From Candidatus Brocadiaceae bacterium (GTDB lineage Bacteria > Planctomycetota > Brocadiia > Brocadiales > Bathyanammoxibiaceae), in NCBI GenBank assembly GCA_030018855.1, contig JASEHG010000048.1, positions 1 to 10,988 of the forward strand: a stretch of 10,988 nucleotides of DNA, in the 5' to 3' direction. The notes below the pieces were generated by a model, which saw only the letters and a list, made by a program, of their open reading frames with translations, searched no databases and was not told the DNA's origin. This document shows, one piece after another, positions 7,063-10,988 of the stretch. Numbering within the stretch: position 1 is the first letter of the stretch; every line of letters begins with the position of its first letter. The position numbers and the translations under genes were made by a program.

Positions 7063-7091
7063 ATTATGCCCAGTGGTACCCCTTAAGTCAA
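7063..7091 (-). promoter_or_regulatory. Sigma-70-type promoter for the minus-strand pilus operon
   Basis: On the minus strand, TTGACT (7086-7091) and CATAAT (7063-7068) are separated by exactly 17 bases; each box matches consensus at five of six positions. Transcription would begin near 7056, leaving a leader of about 165 bases before the kinase GTG. Confidence 0.6.
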
Positions 7092-7144
7092 GACGGCAGT
7101 AATTTCTTTTATCTCAAGATGTTCCTAAGTATGTAGCACTTTTT

Positions 7145-7176
7145 CCCCTAATCCCTGGTCCCTGGCCCCTAATCCC
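7145..7176. repeat. C-run low-complexity repeat (G-quadruplex pattern on minus strand)
   Basis: CCCTAATCCCTGG occurs twice around TCCCTGGC. On the minus strand this gives five G-runs of 3-4 bases separated by 3-4 bases, the G-quadruplex pattern. It lies between the two divergent promoters, upstream of both -35 boxes. Confidence 0.65.
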
Positions 7177-7211
7177 TGGCTATATACTCCACAAGCCCAG
7201 GAAATTCTCCC

Positions 7212-7240
7212 TTGACCTATCCCACTTTCGGGGGTATCTT
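7212..7240 (+). promoter_or_regulatory. Possible promoter for the acetolactate synthase gene
   Basis: TTGACC (7212-7217) and TATCTT (7235-7240) are 17 bases apart, five and four of six consensus matches. A start near 7247 would give a leader of about 210 bases that includes the composite inverted repeat. Confidence 0.4.
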
Positions 7241-7264
7241 GAGAAGACACCAGGCAGTAAGCAG

Positions 7265-7418
7265 AGACCCAAATATCCAGGCCCAAATGCCCAATTTATC
7301 AGCAGTCAGCAATCAGCAGGTCAGCAGGTCAGCAGTCAGCAAGATTGCTGATAGCTGATTACTGATAGCTGACTACTGGATTTCATTTGAACTTTGGGCC
7401 TTGAAATTTGGCATTTTT
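7265..7418. repeat. Composite imperfect inverted repeat upstream of acetolactate synthase
   Basis: The centre has reiterated CAGCAGTCAGC / CAGGTCAGC units (about 7300-7341), mirrored by GCTGATAGCTGATTACTG-type units (7347-7379). The flanks GGCCCAAATGCCCAATTT (7280-7297) and TTTGGGCCTTGAAATTTGGC (7393-7412) are related in inverted orientation. The whole block could fold into a long imperfect stem. It looks like dispersed low-complexity intergenic repeat, not a riboswitch; no known aptamer consensus was recognised. Confidence 0.55.
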
Positions 7419-7456
7419 AGTCCTGGCTACCACCTGCTGGCTGAAGGAGACCCAAG

Positions 7457-9091
7457 ATGAAGGCTTCGGACCTGTTGGTTAGGTGTTTAGAACATGAGGG
7501 GGTACAATTTGTCTTTGGGGTGTCCGGGGAGGAGGTGATGGACGTGCTTCACTCCCTGAGGTCCTCCAGGATAAAGTACGTTACCACCAGGCATGAACAG
7601 GGGGCGGCCTTTATGGCTGGTGTGGTAGGCAGGCTTACTGGTAAGCCTGGTGTCTGCCTGGCCACTCTGGGCCCAGGGGCCACCAATCTTACTACGGGGA
7701 TTGCGGATGCCAACCTGGACCACGCCCCCCTTGTGGCCCTCACTGGCCAGGCAGACCGAAGGAAGACCCACAAGGAATCCAAACAGATTATAGACGTAGT
7801 CAGCCACCTCAGGCCCATTACTAAATGGAATGCACAGATAGGGAGGGGCGAACTCATCCCCGAGATGGTGAGAAAGGCCTTTAAGCTGGCCCAGGTGGAA
7901 AAGCCCGGGGCCTGTCATCTGGAACTGCCCTCCGATGTAGCAGAAGAGGAGGTTGAGAACCAGAGGCCCCTCCCGGTCCAGGCGATAACCTATCCTCACC
8001 CCGACGAGGGGGCCGTCAAGGAGGCCGCAAGGCTGATAAACGAGGCCAGATATCCCGTCATCCTCGCCGGTAACGGTGTCGTAAGGGGCAGGGCTACTAA
8101 GTACCTGAGGGAGTTTGTAAGACACACCCAGATACCCGTGGCCCACACCTTTATGGCCATCGGTTGTGTACCTGCCGAGGAGGAACTGTGTCTACTATCT
8201 GTCGGACTTCAGCAGCACGATTACGCCAACTGTGGCTTTGATAGGGCCGACCTGGTTATTGGCGTGGGTTACGACCTTGCTGACTATGGGCCTGAGGCAT
8301 GGAACCCAAGAGGGGATAAAAAGATAATCAACATAGACTTTGTGTCCAGCGAGGTAGACTTCCACTACTGCCCCAGTGTAGAGCTTATGGGGAATATCGG
8401 GGAAAGCCTCTGCCTCCTTAAAGACCTGGTGAAGAGGAAGACCATTACCCCTATAAAGAACCTCAGGGGGTACATCCTTCGGGAGGCAGAGGAATACGCT
8501 ATGGACGAGAGCTTTCCTATTAAACCTCAAAGGGTAGTTCAAGACGTAAGGAAGGTCCTGGGCAGGGAGGACATACTGGTAAGTGACGTAGGGGCCCACA
8601 TGATATGGGTGGCCAGAAACTATATGGCACAGGAGCCATTGACCGTACTCATCTCCTTCGGTTTCGCCTCAATGGGTTTTGGTCTGCCGGCCGCTATCGC
8701 CGCAAAACTTATACACCCCGACAAAAAGGTGGTGGCCGTCGTGGGGGATGGCGGCTTTTTGATGACCAGCATGGAGTTAGAGACGGCCAGCCGCCTGGGG
8801 ACCTCTTTTCCTATCATCATATTCAGGGATGATGGCTATGGGCTAATCAGGTGGAAGCAGATGGCCAGGTTCGGCGTAGAATTTGGCTCCACCTTTAAGA
8901 ACCCTGATTTCGTCCAGTACGCCAGGGCCTTTGGGATGGAGGGCTACAGGGTGGAGAGGCCGGGTGAACTCCTGCCCATACTGCAAAAGGCCCTCAAAGA
9001 GGACATCCCATGTCTCATAGACGTCCCCATAGACTTTGAGGAGAATCTAAGGCTTTCCGAGAAACTTGGCCACCTCATCTGCCCGGCGTAA
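7457..9091 (+). CDS. Acetolactate synthase-type ThDP-dependent enzyme (catabolic AlsS-like large subunit)
   Basis: Likely joins two pyruvates to 2-acetolactate with loss of CO2, for branched-chain amino acid or acetoin formation. At 544 aa it has the three-domain layout of ThDP enzymes. The N-terminal PYR domain carries catalytic E47 in RHEQGAAFMA and GPGATNL (72-78). A middle domain runs from about 185 to 325. The C-terminal PP domain has GDG (430-432) with D431, then D458 27 residues later. That spacing and an aspartate there match the D447/D474 metal ligands of Klebsiella catabolic acetolactate synthase; anabolic IlvB-type enzymes usually have Asn. No small regulatory subunit gene follows, also consistent with the catabolic type. 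AAGGAG (7444-7449) lies 7 bases before the ATG. Nearly all arginines are AGG or AGA. Related decarboxylases cannot be fully excluded. Confidence 0.87.
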   Translation: MKASDLLVRCLEHEGVQFVFGVSGEEVMDVLHSLRSSRIKYVTTRHEQGAAFMAGVVGRLTGKPGVCLATLGPGATNLTTGIADANLDHAPLVALTGQADRRKTHKESKQIIDVVSHLRPITKWNAQIGRGELIPEMVRKAFKLAQVEKPGACHLELPSDVAEEEVENQRPLPVQAITYPHPDEGAVKEAARLINEARYPVILAGNGVVRGRATKYLREFVRHTQIPVAHTFMAIGCVPAEEELCLLSVGLQQHDYANCGFDRADLVIGVGYDLADYGPEAWNPRGDKKIINIDFVSSEVDFHYCPSVELMGNIGESLCLLKDLVKRKTITPIKNLRGYILREAEEYAMDESFPIKPQRVVQDVRKVLGREDILVSDVGAHMIWVARNYMAQEPLTVLISFGFASMGFGLPAAIAAKLIHPDKKVVAVVGDGGFLMTSMELETASRLGTSFPIIIFRDDGYGLIRWKQMARFGVEFGSTFKNPDFVQYARAFGMEGYRVERPGELLPILQKALKEDIPCLIDVPIDFEENLRLSEKLGHLICPA

Positions 9092-9093
9092 CT

Positions 9094-9152
9094 GTAGGGG
9101 CGTATTGTCGTGCCTGAGGCAGATCCGCCTAGGGCGGACAATACGCCCCTAC
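9094..9152. repeat. Perfect 16-bp inverted repeat enclosing two mini-hairpins, 2 bases after the acetolactate synthase stop
   Basis: 9094-9109 (GTAGGGGCGTATTGTC) is the exact reverse complement of 9137-9152. The 27 bases between contain TGCC-TGA-GGCA (9111-9121), and CCGCC-TAG-GGCGG spans the junction (9125-9137). The RNA could fold as a three-way junction. The interior is an inverted copy of the element at 4107-4132 and 6960-6984. No immediate T-tract follows, so it may protect or process the mRNA 3' end rather than act as an intrinsic terminator. Confidence 0.85.
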
Positions 9153-9183
9153 GACTTACGTAATAATATTAGCTATTTTTGTC

Positions 9184-9212
9184 TTGATTTAGTTTGCGTG
9201 TTTGGTTATTTT
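9184..9212 (+). promoter_or_regulatory. Possible promoter for the PagL-like gene
   Basis: TTGATT (9184-9189) and TATTTT (9207-9212) are 17 bases apart, four of six consensus matches each, in an AT-rich stretch. Transcription would start near 9219, about 14 bases before the ATG. Confidence 0.4.
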
Positions 9213-9232
9213 GTAGGCGTTTAGGAGGATAC

Positions 9233-9841
9233 ATGCGTAATAAAGTCGTAAGCATCCTGATTGCCGCAGTAGTCAGCCTCCTATGTACCCAGGCGATAGC
9301 TCAGGTGGAGCTGGACGAAAGGAAGCTGGATTTAGAGGGCAAGAAGAAAGACCGCTACCTCAAGGCGGGGATGCAGGAGTATGGGATAAGTGGGGGTTAC
9401 GGTATGGCCGACGAAAGTGAGCACATCACGGACTTTCAGCTACTCCCTAAATGGGGGCTCATCATCGCTGACTTTGATAAGGTCAAGGGGGCATTAGAGT
9501 TTGAGGTAGAACCCATGTTCGGTATGTTCCTCACCCCTAGCCGGGCCGTGGAGGCTGGCTTAAACGTCCTCTTCACCTACAATTTTGAGACTGGTACAAA
9601 GTTTATCCCCTTCTTTTCGGCAGGGGCAGGCTTTTTGTACACCAACTTAGATGTAAAAGAACTGGGGTCAAAATTTAACGGGGCCCCCCAGGGAGGGCCA
9701 GGGATCAAATATATGCTAAATGACAGGACCGCCTTCAGCCTCCAGACACGCATACACCACATCTCTAATGCAGGCACAGCCAAACCCAATAGAGGTATAG
9801 ATAGCTTTATGTTTCTAATAGGTATGGATTTCTACCGTTAG
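9233..9841 (+). CDS. PagL-family lipid A 3-O-deacylase (acyloxyacyl hydrolase-like outer-membrane protein)
   Basis: Probable outer-membrane beta-barrel that removes the 3-O-linked acyl chain from lipid A, changing envelope properties. The ATG at 9233 gives 202 aa; it has AGGAGG (9223-9228) 4 bases upstream and starts directly with a signal peptide (MRNKVVSILIAAVVSLL, likely cut after AIA at residue 23). The frame is open to a TTG at 9194, but that adds 13 residues before the signal peptide. Amphipathic beta-rich segments follow. The family signature HISNAG...PNRGID lies at 176-190: H176 and S178 match the catalytic His and Ser of Pseudomonas PagL (H126, S128). The position of its glutamate (E140, 14 residues after the His) is D190 here. 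The protein ends FYR, near the usual aromatic C-terminus of outer-membrane proteins. No lipid A genes adjoin it. Confidence 0.82.
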   Translation: MRNKVVSILIAAVVSLLCTQAIAQVELDERKLDLEGKKKDRYLKAGMQEYGISGGYGMADESEHITDFQLLPKWGLIIADFDKVKGALEFEVEPMFGMFLTPSRAVEAGLNVLFTYNFETGTKFIPFFSAGAGFLYTNLDVKELGSKFNGAPQGGPGIKYMLNDRTAFSLQTRIHHISNAGTAKPNRGIDSFMFLIGMDFYR

Positions 9842-9869
9842 CAGACAGTAAGCAGTAACTTCCCCCCGA

Positions 9870-9898
9870 TTGACACAACTTGCAGAATCTGTTAAGTT
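9870..9898 (+). promoter_or_regulatory. Weak candidate promoter for the radical SAM gene
   Basis: A perfect TTGACA (9870-9875) is followed after 17 bases by TAAGTT (9893-9898), which matches the -10 consensus at only three positions. The rest of the 144-base gap 9842-9985 shows no gene. Confidence 0.3.
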
Positions 9899-9985
9899 TG
9901 CTACATTGAGATGTTTCCCCCAGTACGTTAACTATGGCCTGACGAGAATCGTCGCTTAAATATACTTTAAAGACAGGAGCTTCTG

Positions 9986-10988
9986 GTGGGGAATCACAAA
10001 CGTCACTACCCCTGGCAACAAGGATGTAGATACCATTCCTTTAGCCAATATCTCAAGGAGCGTTTCCCTTTTAAGGTACACAAGATAGCCCTACATGCAG
10101 GCTTCACCTGCCCCAACAGGGATGGCTACAAGGGGACAGGTGGTTGTACTTATTGTGCCAATGAGAGTTTCAGCCCCAACGCCAGGGGTACACTACAACC
10201 CGTCGGGGAACAGGTAAGGAAAGGAAAGCAATACCTGAAGAGGCGTTACGGTGCGGAAAAATTTATCGTATACTTTCAGGCCTTCAGCAATACCTATGCA
10301 GATATTGAGACGCTGACGTCTAGATACAATGAGGCCCTGGAGGACAAAGACGTCATAGGGCTTTCCATAGGCACACGGCCAGATTGCGTACCCGATGAGG
10401 TGCTTTCCCTCCTTGACAGTTACAAGGACGACTACCACCTGTGGGTAGAATATGGCCTCCAGAGCATCCACGACCGCACCCTTAAACGTGTTAACCGTTG
10501 CCATACCTACAAAGATTTTGAAGAGGCAGTCCGTCGGACCAAGGCCCTGGGTATAAACGTCTGTGCCCACGTCATCCTCGGTCTGCCCGGAGAGGATTGG
10601 GCGGACATGATGGCCACGGCTGAGGCCCTTTCTAAACTGGGTATAGATGGCGTAAAGCTACACCACCTCTACGTCGCCCGTTCAACCCCTATGGCGGAGG
10701 AATACTCTAGAGGACTAGTAAAGACCATGGGGGCGGAGGAGTACGTTAGCCTGGCGGCTGACTTCCTGGAGAGGATTCCATCTGAGACTACCGTCCAGAG
10801 GCTGGTAGGGGACACCGAAGGAGAAGCCCTCATCTCCCCTATCTGGTCCCTTGCCAAAGCAGAGGTACTCCAGGCCATTACAGTAGAGCTCCGCCGTAGA
10901 GGTTCTTATCAAGGGAAGAAATGCCTGCCCTGCACCGTTCTGGTGCAGGGCAGGCACGGCTCTGTCCCTGCCTCTCCTGAAAACCGCC
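9986..10988 (+). CDS. TIGR01212/YhcC-family radical SAM protein (open at right edge)
   Basis: Probable S-adenosylmethionine radical enzyme with a 4Fe-4S cluster; the family's substrate is not known to me. The GTG at 9986 is chosen because AGGAG (9975-9979) precedes it by 6 bases. The cluster cysteines are C41, C53 and C56 in CPNRDGYKGTGGCTYC, the long-spaced motif typical of YhcC relatives. Other family blocks are IGTRPDCVPDEVLSLL, LWVEYGLQS, VILGLPGE and KLHHLYVARSTPMAEEY. Family members usually end near LRRRGSYQGKK, about residue 312 here. This frame continues at least 22 residues more, through a perfect 15-bp hairpin, with no stop before the window ends. Arginine codons mix CGN and AGR, unlike the AGG-dominated acetolactate synthase. 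Earlier genes on this strand do not suggest a pathway. Confidence 0.88.
   Translation, partial: MGNHKRHYPWQQGCRYHSFSQYLKERFPFKVHKIALHAGFTCPNRDGYKGTGGCTYCANESFSPNARGTLQPVGEQVRKGKQYLKRRYGAEKFIVYFQAFSNTYADIETLTSRYNEALEDKDVIGLSIGTRPDCVPDEVLSLLDSYKDDYHLWVEYGLQSIHDRTLKRVNRCHTYKDFEEAVRRTKALGINVCAHVILGLPGEDWADMMATAEALSKLGIDGVKLHHLYVARSTPMAEEYSRGLVKTMGAEEYVSLAADFLERIPSETTVQRLVGDTEGEALISPIWSLAKAEVLQAITVELRRRGSYQGKKCLPCTVLVQGRHGSVPASPENR
10922..10956. repeat. Perfect 15-bp GC-rich hairpin inside the radical SAM reading frame
   Basis: TGCCTGCCCTGCACC (10922-10936) and its exact reverse complement (10942-10956) flank the loop GTTCT. No T-tract follows. It sits right after the residues where YhcC-family proteins usually end. 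It could be a terminator-like or repeat hairpin carried within an extended coding frame. Confidence 0.85.

Larger units (their letters stand above)
6903..7456. other. Divergent intergenic region without a gene
   Basis: This 554-base stretch separates the minus-strand pilus operon from the plus-strand acetolactate synthase gene. I see no credible coding sequence or RNA gene. It holds a mini-hairpin copy (6960-6984), a minus-strand promoter (7063-7091), a C-run block (7145-7176), a weaker plus-strand promoter (7212-7240) and a composite inverted repeat (7265-7418). No convincing -24/-12 sigma-54 promoter was found on either strand. Confidence 0.7.

Noticed and set aside
7300..7379. CRISPR-like array
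   Set aside because: Units are 7-11 bases, irregular and partly inverted, with no constant repeat-spacer period and no cas genes.
7422..7440. Sigma-54 -24/-12 promoter (TGGCTACCACCTGCT)
   Set aside because: The GG-to-GC spacing is one base short and sigma-54 spacing is strict; TTGACACAACTTGCAG at 9870-9885 fails likewise by two bases.
7487..8146. 219-codon open frame on the minus strand
   Set aside because: Antisense to the acetolactate synthase gene, whose frame has clear family motifs; the translated product is low-complexity and resembles no family.
9194..9232. TTG start extending the PagL-like protein by 13 residues
   Set aside because: ATG 9233 has AGGAGG and begins a standard signal peptide; the extension would place 13 residues before it, has no Shine-Dalgarno and overlaps the likely promoter.
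9936..9952. Small hairpin GACGA-GAA-TCGTC before the radical SAM gene
   Set aside because: Only five pairs with no T-tract or known regulatory motif; expected by chance in a region of this size.
10193..10570. 125-codon minus-strand frame
   Set aside because: Antisense to the radical SAM gene, whose motifs continue without break through the region.

Overview
The window looks like chromosomal DNA of a Gram-negative (diderm) bacterium. It encodes a type IV pilus or type II secretion motor and a PagL-like outer-membrane lipid A deacylase with a signal peptide. Arginine is often written AGG, and in the acetolactate synthase gene almost always AGG or AGA. Intergenic DNA is crowded with short palindromes and G/C-run repeats. 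Both traits recur in uncultivated lineages, but I cannot assign a phylum from sequence alone.

Minus strand, 6891 down to 1: one probable operon, read as sensor kinase (6891-5698), NtrC-type sigma-54 response regulator (5679-4300), a chimeric protein (4133-2859), the PilB/GspE ATPase (2746-1055) and the PilC/GspF platform protein (964 to beyond the left edge). A good sigma-70-like promoter (-35 at 7086-7091, -10 at 7063-7068) sits upstream of the kinase. The kinase and regulator probably control pilus genes; PilB and PilC are the extension motor and inner-membrane platform.

The standout is the chimeric gene. It joins an MshEN (PilB/GspE N-terminal, c-di-GMP-binding) domain, close in sequence to that of the neighbouring PilB, to a sigma-54 AAA+ domain. 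That AAA+ domain has lost the Walker A lysine, the GAFTGA loop, the sensor I asparagine, one candidate arginine finger and the sensor II arginine, but keeps Walker B. It has neither a receiver nor a DNA-binding domain. It lies exactly between the genes its two halves resemble, and may be a catalytically dead c-di-GMP-responsive partner of the regulator or of PilB.

6903-7456 is a 554-base divergent intergenic region with no gene. It holds the minus-strand promoter, a possible plus-strand promoter and three repeat blocks.

Plus strand, 7457 to the right edge: a catabolic-type acetolactate synthase-like ThDP enzyme (7457-9091) followed by a 16-bp perfect inverted repeat; a PagL-family lipid A 3-O-deacylase (9233-9841); and a TIGR01212/YhcC-type radical SAM protein (from 9986, open at the right edge) whose frame continues through a 15-bp perfect hairpin past the point where its family normally ends. 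These three genes appear to be independently transcribed and share no obvious pathway.
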